NCBI GenBank assembly: GCA_023105745.1
Contig: JALGQZ010000003.1
Location: 40,749,185 to 40,813,184 of the forward strand
Length of the DNA: 64,000 bases
Source of the DNA: Austropuccinia psidii
Lineage: Eukaryota > Basidiomycota > Pucciniomycetes > Pucciniales > Sphaerophragmiaceae
Direction: 5' to 3'
How positions within the stretch are numbered: the stretch's first letter is position 1; each line of letters starts with the position of its first letter. Below the pieces are notes generated by a model that saw nothing but the letters and a program-made list of their open reading frames with translations, had not been told where the DNA came from and did not search any database. Both the position numbers and the translations under genes were made by a program. Shown here piece by piece: positions 1-12,300 of this stretch.

Positions 1-1367
1 GTGGAAAGTTCATTTTTTAATTGTGAATTTTCAACATCCAATACTTGTCGATTTCGAATTATTGTGCCCTCATTCTGATTCAAAGGTGTAGAAATTCTTG
101 GTAAGGTGTGCAGTAATTGTTCAACATCATTCATCTTAACGCTGCTACACCTTTGAGACTTTCTGAACTCATGTTGGAACCTCTGTATTAAATTTATTAC
201 TTCAATTTTATACATATCTTCTTTATGTGTTAATTCTTGCCATAATTATGTCTGTCTAGTATTATCAGAAGTGACTTGATTAAATTTCATTATTAATTTT
301 GATACTTCCTGTTGTGAGGTGTCAAAACACTTTTTTAAGTAAATTGTATATGTCTTTACTTCATTAAATGAATTTTCAATATCATCAAGGAATTTATTAT
401 TACCTTCTTTGATGATATTTATGGCTTTTTTTATTCTTCTAATTATTTCATCAATATTGAATTTAGAATTTTTGTCTGTCAATTCTTTAATAATGGAAGA
501 TTGTTCATTTATATTATTTCCAAATGAACTGTGATTATCGGAAGTTTTAATTGCTCTTAAACCTTTTTCAAAACACATAAGTGTCTCATTTATTTAGCTG
601 AGACACAAGTTATTTGTCTTAAGATTGTTACAAATTGTTGAATTTTTATCAGAAATATGACTTTTTACATCCTTTATAGCTTCATACAACTCTGGGATAG
701 CATCAAAAATGTCAGGAATCATTTCTGATATTTTAATCTGGATTCATCCTTTTTCTGTCATTCCATCATTGTTCTGGACATCTGAAATAAATTTTCCATA
801 AAATCCTGCTGAATCTTTGGGATTCTGTAGCCCTTACTGTAAGGCTTTTTGGCTGGTGCCTTGCCTTTGCCCTTGTTCCAAGCTTGTGGCTGCTGTTTCA
901 CATAGGAATTGCTGCTTCTGGCTACTAGGGATGTTCTTGGCACTTGCTTGGGTGGAGGAGGGTTCTTTTCCCTCCATTCTGCTATTAAAAGCATGATTTT
1001 TTATTTTCCAAAAATAGATGCAATCCATCAAGTAACTTGCAAGTGTTGGGATGGCAAAGCAATTTTCTCACAGTCAGGTAAGACTTCATGCAGTTTTTCC
1101 ACAAATCTGGAATGATTTTGTACTCTTTGTGCTGCAATGCATTGTTTTAGGCCTTCTGGCTGGCTTTGCATATGTCCACTGAGGCTTCTCCTGGCAGTGT
1201 CAGCTCTGTTTGAAGGTAAAACGGTATTATCAGCTTCTGAATGAACTACTTTAATACTTTGGGAGTCATAAACTGACCCTTGTCCTTCTGCAACTGATTG
1301 GCTTCTGCCATAATCATATCTATGAGATTTTTGGGAGCTTCTTGAGGGGTTGTAGCTGGTTCCTGAT
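1..1367 (-). pseudogene. Family-A retrotransposon ORF1 exon 2 and ORF2 (gag) start, decayed
   Basis: Antisense copy of the genes at 60967-62340. The ORF1 exon begins after a conserved acceptor (..CCAG, rc of 1368-1371) and carries the proline/lysine-rich tail seen in the other copy, but is broken by stops. An ATGA stop/start overlap lies at 719-722 (minus). From there the ORF2 reading resumes and is open over 246-578, where 110 residues match the helical N-terminal gag region of the intact copy. The element runs off the left edge, so the rest of gag, pol and the 3' LTR are not visible. No function is expected from this copy; its value is as a comparison for the intact element. Confidence 0.75.
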
Positions 1368-1382
1368 CTGGTTGAAGGCATA

Positions 1383-1849
1383 TTTATGATTAAAAAGCTT
1401 AAGAAATAGTAATTTTACATCAAAAACTCACTATTGGCCAAGATCTTTGCTTTCTGAGGAGTATTACTTATATCCAACTTAATTAATTCAGAATAAATTA
1501 GCTCTGGTTGATTATCCTTAGTTATAGTAACTATATTATCATGGTCAGAATTGACAGTACTTTAAGGAATAATGCTGGTTGCTGTTGAAGCTGTTTCAAT
1601 GTTTTCTTGTCTTACCACATTGTCAGAAATTAAAATTAATGAAAAAGCCAATTGATTAAGTAAAAAAAAGGATTTTTTCAAAAGAGAAATGAAAAATAAA
1701 GCCTCACTTATAATATGAAATTTTTATTATTATTGATTTTTTGAATTATAAGTATTTTTTATATGTTTTTAAATTTTTCAATATAAGAAAAACAATTTAA
1801 AAAGGGTAAAAAATCTGCACAGGTAAAATATCACAGCTTGGCCCCCAAA
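1383..1849 (-). other. 5' leader and leader exon of antisense family-A element
   Basis: Counterpart of 60482-60952. The reverse strand shows the TTGGGGGCC primer-binding-site-like start next to the LTR, the donor-like GTGAGG, the short ORF1 exon and the donor-like GTGAGT after the LAN codons. The acceptor of the first intron reads TTTTAA rather than TTTTAG here, one sign that this copy is dead. Confidence 0.55.
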
Positions 1850-3344
1850 TCTAAGGTGTGGATATGAGAATTTGATTGAAAATCAAGTACTTTTCCTGTC
1901 ATTGAAATTTGTATAAGATAAAAATTTGATTAAAAATAGTATGAAATAGTATTTTTAAGAGAAAACATGCCAAATTTTTTGTTTTTGACTTTATAAGTAT
2001 AAAAAAATAATATTATCAAGCTTTATTGTTTTCCCAACAATAAGGATTTATCCAAAAATACTCCACAACAGATATGTAAGGCTAAAAAAGAAATTTCTTC
2101 AAGAGCAATTTCAATTGAAATTATTTGAGTAAAGAACTTCAAGAAATTAATTAAAGATAAAAGTATTTAAAAAGATTATTAAAGAGAAAACACTCTCAAA
2201 AGTGACCAGAGTGAATTTGAAAAGAAACTGACAAAGTTTACAGTGATGAAAGATGCTTTACTTCACTTATGGGGTGGTTCAGGGGTGAAAATGAGTATGA
2301 GAGTTACAAAAAGTGATTATGGTGATTTTCTCAAATTTTTAAAAGATTTAAAATGATTAAAAAAGGTGGTTGAAATCTCTTATTGATTGGTTTAACAATT
2401 TTTAAACTAATTATAAAGGGAAAAGATTATAACATGAAGAGAAAAGGGGGGCAACAAAGAAATTCTTTTATAGCAATCAATTGTCTTACTCCAAAAGTAA
2501 ATTTTACTCTTTTCAGTCCTGGAAAATACTATGACAACAAAAAAAGCCAACTATGGCATCATTAAACCCTGGTTTAGACCAAAAAAAGGCTGGTTTTAGC
2601 CATTGTTGGCTATTTTTAGCCATTTTAGACCCTTAAATCAGCCATTACTATAGTAATACCTGGTCTAGAGCCTTCAAAACACGCCAGAGTGTGTGTAAGA
2701 GATGTAGAAACCAGTTAAAATCTTTTCTACTAAGATTGTTTTAGCTTAAGTGTAGCTTTACCCTCTTGGCAACAGTTAAAACTGCCTGGTTGGCATCAAA
2801 ACCTCATCAGAAATTGAGTCACAGACCCTGTTACTTAATTCCAGGCCAAAAGTGAGAAGCTTTTGCATGGAATTAGACATCTCAAACCTGTCAGCAATGA
2901 TTTTGGGGTTCTGGCTCCCCCTTTGAGCTAGAGCTCCTTCCACCCCAAATTAATCTTTACAATTTAGTTACAGAACTTTACCCAGAGGTGACCCCACTTT
3001 AACCTTTATGAGGATTCCAATGGTAAAACAATTTTCATATGTTTATTTGTAGGATAAAAACGTTATGATAGTTTTTTTCAACTTTTTTACAAAAATATTT
3101 TCATTTTGGTATTTTTGTTGAAAATTCATTCTTGCTTAATTTTTTCAATTCACATTGTGTTTTCACAAATTTAAAATTCAATGTAATTTTATTTTTAAAT
3201 TATAATTGAATTTTTATTTTTATAAAGAAATTCATATTTATATTTTATTTTTATTTTTATCATATAAATAAATTTCTTTATATTTATATCTTGTTTTATT
3301 ATTTGTGGTCTTTTGGGTATATGAAAATACCTCTAAGGCTCACA
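1850..3344 (-). repeat. Family-A 5' LTR, antisense
   Basis: On the reverse strand it starts TGTGAGCCTTAGAGG (ending at 3344) and ends ..TCCACACCTTAGA, the family-A LTR termini with one change at the last bases. At 1495 bp it is about 340 bp shorter than the copy at 58646, so it carries internal deletions. The boundary at 3344 is the 5' end of the element; its partner LTR is beyond the left edge, so a target duplication cannot be checked. Confidence 0.8.
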
Positions 3345-3689
3345 TACCAGGAGATGGATTTTACTTCAATAAATTCCACTCCTCACCAAGAACCATCCAA
3401 ATTCAAGAAAACATTTCTGCCATAAGAGAGCTTGATTAAATGTTGAAGAATGATTATTGGCACAAGCAGAAACTGAAATAGAGAAAAGAGAAAATTTGCC
3501 CATATCCTGATTGAACATCCAAATTGGAGGGTATTGATATTGCAAGGCCTTCTTAATCTGCAAAAAGAATTTAAAAGTGCTCAAAAAGCCTCCAAGGTGA
3601 TAATTATGACAAATCTGGGTAGAATACACCCTCAAAGGTGTGTACTAGGAAAGGAGCTTACTTTTGTAAAATCCAACCCCCACCAAGCA
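3345..3689. other. Short stretch between family-A LTR and family-C remnant
   Basis: No gene seen. Two related blocks about 300 bp apart (near 3350-3400 and 3645-3700) share a core around 'tccac..caccaag.acca'. They may be remains of the 3' end of the family-C element, whose coding region stops just to the right. This is weak. Confidence 0.3.
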
Positions 3690-4860
3690 CCATAAAATTG
3701 AAATTTTGAGATATTTGGGCCAGGCTTGTAAGGATACAAATAATGGAAGTTTTCAAAAATTTATGGTGAGCTTGTTAGGTTGGAAGATGGCTGCCAAGTG
3801 GTTTTTTATTGGTCTTCACTGAATCCTTTCCACTTTAAAAAATACAATAATTCCCATCTTTTGATTTTTAAGTCCATAAACTGTGCCACTTCCTCTTCCT
3901 CTTCCTCCTCCACTATGACTAGTGGTGGTTTCAATCAATGGATATTTGGTATAGTTTATTGCTTTACTTGTTCAAACAACTAAACATGGAAGATAAGCTG
4001 AACTGTCTTCCATTTTACAGGAAACTTGAGCTGATAAGTATGGTTTCCGATCTCATTCAGTACTTCAAAGAGTCCCAACCATCTTTCTGAAAGTTTCTTG
4101 GTGGTTCTTGTTGTCTTTAGTATCTTTGTAGCTAGCCAGAATCTGCCCTCAGGTTGTTAATGAGGTGGAACTGTCCTATTCAAATCTGAAAACCTCGTAA
4201 AAAGCTTTATTTATGACTCTAATTTTTCTTTTACAAATTGCTATACTGACTGGAGTTTTGTTGATAATGTTCCAATAGGTGTGTCTTGAGAAATTTGGAT
4301 TGAGTCAAAACCAGGAATTTTTCCATAAATGGTGATGAAGGGTGATGTTTTTATGGATTAGTTTTCTTCATTATTATAGGAAAATTAAGCCACAGTGTGC
4401 CATATTTTCCACTCATTTTGATGGTAACTGACATTCATCCAAAGATACTTTTTTAAAGTCTGATTTACCCTCTATTTCCATCCATCTGTTCCAGGATGAA
4501 AGGCAGTGGAAAGGATTCTTGATATCTTGAGCTTCTGACAAACATTGGTCTAGAAAAAGGTAACAGATAATAAGCTTGTCTAAATGACGATAATTACTGG
4601 GAGTCCATGTTTGGAAAAGACATGGTTAATGAATATTGGAGCTTAGTCCAGGGAGTTAATTGTTGAATAGGTTGGAATAAATATTTCCATTTTTAAAAAC
4701 CTTTCTGAAACCATTAAAATTGAATCAAAGTTTTTGGAAAGAGGAAATTGAGTGATCAATTCAATTGATGATTAATTTCAAGGACCAGATCCAATTTTGA
4801 GAGGATTGAGGAATCCAGACTTCCTATGGTAAATGTACTTGTTTTTTGAACAATGTTGGC
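3690..4860 (-). pseudogene. Family-C Ty3/gypsy integrase core, GPF-like module and chromodomain, decayed
   Basis: Read from 4860 down. The integrase core is recognisable by FHPGTDG near 4490. Near 4000-4140 comes the C-terminal module (KKLSERWLG.FEVL..IG.H.Y.LK), and at 3720-3900 a chromodomain (LKWKGFSED, TTWQPSSNL, YKPG) preceded by an acidic run encoded by a GAG/GAA repeat. Stops and frameshifts occur throughout. The family differs from A and B and resembles Tf1-type chromoviruses of rusts; that identification is from family knowledge. Chromodomains of such elements target integration to heterochromatin. Confidence 0.75.
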
Positions 4861-4861
4861 A

Positions 4862-5155
4862 TCAGGACACATAGTCCTTGATTATTTGATTCATTCCACC
4901 CCAATAAAAATCCCTCTTGATGACCTTGAGGGTCTTCTCCTCACAAGGATGGCCAGCCAACAGTGACTGATGATGCTTTTGAGGAATTTCCAATTGGATT
5001 GTATGATTGCTAGGGATTACCACTCTATCTTTGAATAATAACAACTTTGCTTGAGTCTCAATAGAACAATTTGGAAAGGATTCAACTATTTCCAATTGTT
5101 TGTGTATTTCTTGAAAATTTTTGTTTTTCCATACTTCTTTCTGAATGGAATCCAC
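4862..5155 (-). pseudogene. Family-C integrase zinc-binding domain
   Basis: A 97-residue open piece with the layout of the integrase N-terminal HHCC domain: LLLFKDRVVIPSN, then H..LLAGHPCEEKTL, then KRDFYWGGMNQIIKDYV. The CxxC pair should follow and lies in the broken part below 4862. It continues directly from the RNase H and linker pieces to its right on the same strand. Confidence 0.75.
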
Positions 5156-5224
5156 TAAATATGAGAAATCTTAAACCTTGATTGAGAATAATCATGATTC
5201 TTAAATTTCATCTTGCTTCAGAAT

Positions 5225-5821
5225 TTAATGAAAATTATGAGGACTATTGCTGATTAAGTCCACTACCCTCTCTGGGTACATGTCTTCCCAAAATGAAAAG
5301 GAATCTGGTAAAGTGGCCAGGATACTTGCCTGGTAAGTGATAGGGAAATGGAACTCAAATAGAAATTCATCCCAATGGACTTGAGAATTAGTAAGGACTT
5401 TGTAAGACATAAATTATTGAATGGGAGACTTATCTTCAGAGACTTTAAAGGGATTTGAGAAAGAAAGAAGAAAGTCTCTACAGTAATTTAGATCCCAAAA
5501 TATGCCAAGGAGTTCCTTATCATAGATTTTACAGTTGATCCCAGGTTGGAGAAGCTTGCAACTATCAAATGAAATTGGATCCTGTCTAAATTCATTCACC
5601 TGCCTCAGTAAAGCCCCCAAGGCATGATCAGAACACTCAGTCTCTTCAATAGCTTGTAGAGAGGGATTGAAATAGGAAAGAGTAGGAGAAGTACTTGAAT
5701 CTTCTGTAATTATTTGAAACTGACTAAGAGATTTCCCCTTGAAGATGAAAGGAGAGTATTTTTTGAGAGTAAAAGTGAGATCAGTGAATTTTTGGAGTAT
5801 TTCTAATGAAAAAACAATCAA
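5225..5821 (-). pseudogene. Family-C reverse transcriptase-linked RNase H
   Basis: Two open pieces (5414-5821 and 5225-5410). The first has the RNase H order seen in gypsy pol: a hydrophobic strand, SDHALGALLRQ, PISFDSCKL, then YDKELLGI and a hydrophobic end. An acidic residue expected before SDHALG reads E-C. The second continues with WDEFLFEFHF.ITY and LATLPDSFS, the usual link to integrase. No RT palm is visible upstream, so the 5' part of the element is lost or decayed. Confidence 0.75.
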
Positions 5822-7896
5822 AATTTGAATAACCTAAAATTTATTAATGACCAAAGTTTAAGTCTAAAATTGATCATTTATGATCACTCACTGTAATGTT
5901 ATTTCGAGTTTAAAATTTATATAAGTGATGAAACTGGTGAATACTATTAAATTATGATTAATACTAATAAAATCCACAAAGCTTAGGCTTCTTTCAAGCC
6001 TGTGATGTCATCAAACCTAGAGTTATAATGATAACTCTAAATAATGGTATAATAATGAGATAAGATGGTTGATTTATGATGTAATTCTTACTAAACCTTA
6101 AAATACTTATGGATTATAGTAAATAACATCAGTAAGTGTCTACTAGAAGCCTGTTGGACTCTATAAAGGGTAATTTACTATAAATAGAGCTCTTTTTACT
6201 CTATTTCCCCCTAAGATGCAAAAAAAACATTAAAATTATTAAAACCAAGATAAAAGCTTCCCTCTTTTTATATAAAACTATTATTTACTGAAATAATCAA
6301 GTTAATGTTTACTATAATCCTCAAGTGGGACATGATTAAATCAATTCTTAATTGTTTTTGTTAAAATTTCTCTATAAATATTTATTTCATTCAAAAAAAG
6401 AATATTTGTAATTTATTATAATTTTTATTTTAAATACAATTTTAATAAGTTGTATTTATATTATTTGGCATAAATTCTCTGTAAATTATTATACTAAGTG
6501 TCAAAAGAAGGTTATTTCTCCTTTTATAATAATTTCTCTCCATTATTACTCTTAATAATTTCCTTATCAATATAAATAGTATTTATATGAACATATAGCT
6601 TTAATATTATTAATATTATTGTTATGAATTGTTCTCATTATTAAAAACAATTATTTTATGCCTTTATTATTTTTTTGTAAAAATGATAAAGAGCTTTTAA
6701 TATATTTGATATCAAATATTAATATATTTATTTTAATTATATTTTTCTTTTATAATATAAATTATATTATTATATTTATTTAATAATAAATCATTTTTGG
6801 CCATAATTATATTAATCCTTCATTAATATGATTCTTATTTATCTTATTTATTAATTTAATAAAGACATTCATAGTACTTTAAGGGAAATATTAGTAATAT
6901 TCACTGCTTTTTTCATAGTCAAACCTTGAAGTTTTATTATTTATGGTATGTTGCATGTCATGCTGATTCTCTGTTTGGAGTCACCGGCTGACATTGCTTT
7001 TGTCTCAGACATCAAAAATTATTAATATAATTTGAGAACCAAAGTTAAAGCCTTTTTATTTTATTTAGGAAACTATTAAATATCAAATAAATAGGATTTT
7101 AATAGGATAATAAGCTCACCGTATAGTTAATATAATAAGATTCTGAGTTTTCTGGTAAATTTTATGAAAGAATCTCAATCCATGGTAGCATAGTAAAATC
7201 TGTAATATTACTATTATTTTTTTGTTACTTGTAGCAAAGATTTGTTTTATTTCATCTCCATTTCCTTTTTTCTCATGAAATTCCCATCTTAAGTCTTCAT
7301 AGTATGTTTATTCTTCTTCTTTGTAATTTATTTACTTTCATTATACCTGAATTATCACCATTATAATATCAGTATTATATATAGTATACATACATGCATT
7401 ATTGGTAATATTTTATTTATATATTTTTTTTCATTTGTGGAATAAAATTCTTCATGGAATTCTTCTTTCTTTGTCAAAAAATCAATTGAATTATATATAA
7501 ATTAATAATTTCTTATTGTCATATTTCATTACATATATCTATATCATATTTTCCTTTTGCATTTTCCATCCAAATAAGTAAGAGCAATCCCTTTTGAGCC
7601 AAAAAATACAATAAGTCTCATCATTTTGATTCTTCCAAGGTATCATAAAGTAATGATAAGAAAATTTATAGACCAATGAGTCAGAGACTCTTAGTTATTG
7701 GATTTTTCTTTTTTAGTCAAAACTTACATAATCTGAAAACCTCTTAAAAACTAGGAAATGTCCCTTTCTCCCTCAATATTAAGAATTTATTTATTACTTT
7801 GAATATCAAACATTTATTGTCCCATTTGGAAATTCTATGATATTTCCACCAAGGCTGGGATTGTTTACCATGGTCTCTTCCCATTTATTAATACCA
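5822..7896. other. AT-rich spacer, no gene seen
   Basis: Very AT-rich, full of short TTA/ATT runs and homopolymers. No open frame with protein-like composition on either strand and no LTR terminus of families A, B or C. Confidence 0.6.
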
Positions 7897-9307
7897 TCAC
7901 TTGACTGATTTTGTCAATGAAAAGCTTAATATAGAATTGAAATATTCATCACTTAGGTTGAAGTACTTTTTGATCGTATGAAAGGTGTTGATAAGCTCCA
8001 TATGATGGTATTCCTCTCTTGAGAAGAAGGTTGGCTGTGCCTCTAATATTAACATGTTTTCAAAATGAAGGATAGTCTCTAGCTCTGAATTAGTTATTAA
8101 ATCTCTCATTTTTTGAATAATTATTACTTAATATCAACAAATTTATGTTCAGAATCGGTAAAGACTGTTTTTGTCACCCATTGTTTGAAAAGATATTATT
8201 ATTAATTGATTAAAGAAATTAATTAAATTTCTGCTTTTCTTATTTACTTTATTATAATATTTAATTGGAAAGAGATATATTGTTACTAGTTTGATTTTGC
8301 TGGTTCTGGGCTCATATTCTTAATTATTACAGCTGTTGACATATAAAACAGATATAATCTTCATATGTTTTATTAGGAAATGTTAATTTCCATCATATCC
8401 TTTCAATAATACTGGTTCAAGAGGACATATTTTATTTATTTGTATTTTTTATACCAAGAATGACCTTTTTTGTTATTTCTTCATCCGTAATATTTCTCTT
8501 CCCAACCTCTATATTCAAAATTCATTGATTTTGGTAGAATTTCTTTCTATATATTTTTTGAGAAAACTTGGAATATTCTAAAATCATATTCCTTTGGAAA
8601 ACCTCATCTCACCATTTCCATTCATTCATCCTTGAATTCCATCAAAGATCTTTACATTTGGAGAAAATTTTCCATGGCTGTCTTTTCTTTATTTAGACTT
8701 CTGTACTTATGAGAGTAAGTCCTGTTCCACATGGCTTTTGCCTTCCCTGTTGGGATTTTCTTTCTTCATAATCAATTGTTTTTTATATATTTCCTTTTCT
8801 GATTTCTGGGTGGGGTATACATTCTCTTGGGGAGGTTTGGGTGACTTCCACAGAAACCTTGATCGTGGGATGTCGTAATTCTTCTTTTGGTCACTCTGTC
8901 ATAATACTACTTCCATTTAGCTAAGTATTTATCTTTCTCGCCTTCTCTTTGAAGCTTAAACTAGTAACACTTTTCCTGAAGTTCAGGTTTCTCCCTTGGA
9001 ACGCAAAGTGCTTGATGTGTTGATGGGAGCAAACTGTCCCCATCCACAAATAAATAGACTGGGAAGATTAGCCCACTCTTCTTTGTTGGCTGCCATGCAA
9101 TTAATCCTATCCTGTCACCAAAACATTTCCATGGATGACACTTGAAATATTTGCAGATATGAGCAAATAAATAGCAGTTATTTCAGTTTCGTATTTCTCA
9201 ACAAGCTGTTTAAGGTTTAACACCACCCTTTGAGAAATGGTGAGAGTTCTTTCTTTAGCAGTATTCACCATGAGCAAGGTTTCTGCCCCTGAAAGTAGGT
9301 GTAAAAT
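7897..9307 (-). pseudogene. Decayed unrecognised coding remnant
   Basis: Several overlapping minus-strand frames look protein-like: 9110-9307 (66 open codons; AKERTLTISQRVVLNLKQLV), 8964-9182 (73 codons; GLIAWQPTKKSGLIFPVYL), a continuation after a stop at 8961-8963 (EKDKYLAKWK), a lysine-rich piece near 8720-8860, and a 70-residue piece at 7897-8109. The pieces are roughly collinear and broken by stops and shifts, as expected of one old gene. I do not recognise the protein. Chance open frames in AT-rich DNA are the alternative, though 60-70 codons without a stop at this base composition is uncommon. Confidence 0.4.
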
Positions 9308-12300
9308 CTAAAATCTAGGTTGGACCTAGAATTAAATAAGCTCCTATGCCTCCTATGAATTGGGTTCACCGAAGATTTAATTGTTTGTTTATATTCCAGA
9401 TTCTTGAAAACCGCTAGGATTTCAGATTAATTTCCATATTATCATTTCATCTTCTACAATGAATATCTATTACATTATATGAGATATCTTCAGAGATCTC
9501 GATTTACCTGAAAGTCTTTGAATTATATTTTCATTCTCATGCAGGTATTGAATACTATAATCAATCTACCCTACATTTATATTCTGAATTTAAGCTCTTT
9601 TTTGTGTCTTTTGAAACCTAAAATCAGCAAAATCAAGCTCCCACAATAAATAAAACCTTTATTATACTTGATTACCTACCTATATTTGATATATAGTAAT
9701 ATTAATTTATATTTTTTCTTTGAAAAGTGTCTTGGAAAAAACAATTTTGTTAATGAAATCCTAATCTTAATAAAAATATTTTTCTATTTTTTATGTTGTC
9801 AGTTTCTCCAAAATTCAGTAGAAATAAAATTAAGACTCCAAACATTTTTAATGAATGGAATTATTTACAAAGAAAAAAGTTACAAAAATTACATGTTTTA
9901 TCATCCATTGTAAAGGATCTTCTTAATTTAATTATTATTTTGATTTTAATTTCATTTTCTGATTTCTGTTCTTATTTATTAATCTCATCAATTTCTCTTA
10001 TGAGTAAGTCCCACATATGTCTTTTTTAAACAGCAAAAATGTCTTAACTTGGTTCTTTTGAACTTATTTGTATTGAAAATATAAGTAGTGGAGTATATAA
10101 AGAGAATCCTTCAACTGGAAAAGGATTCAGAATATTGAAAATTTTTGAACTTGAAGCATTAAAGGGAGAATAATTGTAAGTATTTCTAATCATTTTGAAT
10201 ATGGAGGGCATTACAGAGCCCAGTAATTTGAAATTTCCAATTACTGTAGATACTTTTACAGTGGCAGGTGTTAAAGGACTCCTTATGTAATCCTCAGTAA
10301 GAAAATATAGACCGAAAATATTTACAAATCTCAAAATTTGAATTTTTTTAAAACTTATTCAAACTCAGACAGCCACAAAAACAAAAATCAACGATAGCAT
10401 TAAACAAAGTAGGATTTATAAAACATTTACAATAAAGCTTACTAATTGAACTAAAATGAATGGAAAAATTAATTTAGATTAGGAAAATAAATATTCTTCT
10501 AGTAATCTCATTTGACAAAAGTTACCACATAATTTTAATCTTAGTCATAGAAAACCCAGCTCATTTTTCATAGTTATTTTTCATAGTTCATCTTTTGAGA
10601 TAAATTTATCCTTTGATTTCTATTTGTATGAGAAAAAAAACTTTCAATTCTTTTTTTGGATTTCCTTGTCTGAAATTCTTCCTTTGACAAGAAAGAAGGG
10701 AAATATTGAATGTAGAACAATAACATGGGGGAAGGAATCATAGAAATTTTATGAATTCAATATCTTAATTTTAATTTTAATTTGAAGTTTTTATATTTTT
10801 GGATCTTCATAACACAGGAACAAGTCATTTTGTCCCCAATCGATATCTTAAAATGCTTCTCCTAGTATCAAGTCAAATAGGCTTTCAAGATGTATGGTAA
10901 TTTTTCAAAGCTTAACACCAATTTCATGATTTTGAAACAAAAAATTTGATAACTTTGACTGTATTTTCCTATAAAAAACTTATGATGAATCAATTACATG
11001 GATTATAAATTGAGTGTATGAAAATAAACTTTCTTGTGAGTTTCGATATTTATTATAGGGCAATCTCAAAAATTTACCATACAAAAAGAATAAAAATCTG
11101 AGAGAATAACTTGTGAAGTTTTAAATAATCAAATAGATATATTTGAGAGGTCATTCTGACTATGTTCTGAACCTGGCTGAATATTTCTCTTAAGTAATAG
11201 TGGAATAACCTCAAGAGTACTTCCAACAACTTTCAACGTTGTTTCTGTGGTTGATCCCTTGAACAATACAAATTAAATGAGGTTTATACGCTATTAATTC
11301 AAATAGATGCCAGATAAAAAACAGTGATCCCTATTTTATTTTCTTTTGAAAGTATGCCAAAGCAATCAATATATAACTTTCCTAACTAAGCTTTAGAAAT
11401 TACTTATGAGTGCAGATTTATTATTTTTTTGGGCTCGATAGATTAATAATCATAAATCTTATTTCATCAAACTTTAACATTCTTGGTGAATAGCACCGAC
11501 AACATACCCTTGGTAAAACAAAATATTTTTTCCAACCTTTTTTTTTAGATTATCAAGGTGCTCAGCTACTTAAAACAATGAGGTAGTCATTTAATTTATT
11601 AAAAAATAAGTATTCTTCAGCTATTCCTAATTGCTATCCAATATTAGTATCATATTCACCATAAATTTGGACAGAATTTACAGAGCTACTCTTCATAAAT
11701 TTAAGAGAAACTATGCAATGATCAGGCTCAAAATTTTTTAAATAAAACCAGAATATTTCTTTCTAAACACATTGAGAATACTCCATAAATTCCAATTCTT
11801 ACAAAATTTATGAAACCTGCATAAGAAAAAAAAGGGAAGAAGATTCTTTGAAATAGAAAAGGATATACTTCAAAGATAAGGAGAATATAAAAAAAGGTTT
11901 GTTTGCATATTTTAAAATTAAAAAATGACAGAAATTGAGCTTAAACATATCAATAAATGATGTTGAAATCCACTTCAATGTTCAACATATTACTGCATTT
12001 TATTCATATGAGCTATATAAATATTAATTAATGAAGCTATATCATATCTCTTCAAATTTCTTTACCTCTGAATCATTGAAAACGATGGCTCAAAAGATCA
12101 ACAATTGTTAATAGTATAAAATTTGGTTTAGAAAAATTTCCTATATAAACTACATCAATATTTTTAATTATAAAAAATTTAGTTTTCAACAAATCAGATA
12201 TATATTATGAGAAAAACCATTTTATTTTACATAAAGCTAAAAAAGCTATTTTATGTATCAAAATTCAACAAAATATGCTATGAATATTCCATGACCTTTT

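Noticed and set aside
9668..10029. Plus-strand open frames of ~80 codons
   Set aside because: Phe/Ile/Leu/Lys-rich translations typical of AT-rich non-coding DNA.
10044..10334. 96-codon minus-strand open frame
   Set aside because: Hydrophobic and without motif; the plus strand of the same stretch looks more protein-like, but that trace is broken and too short to call.
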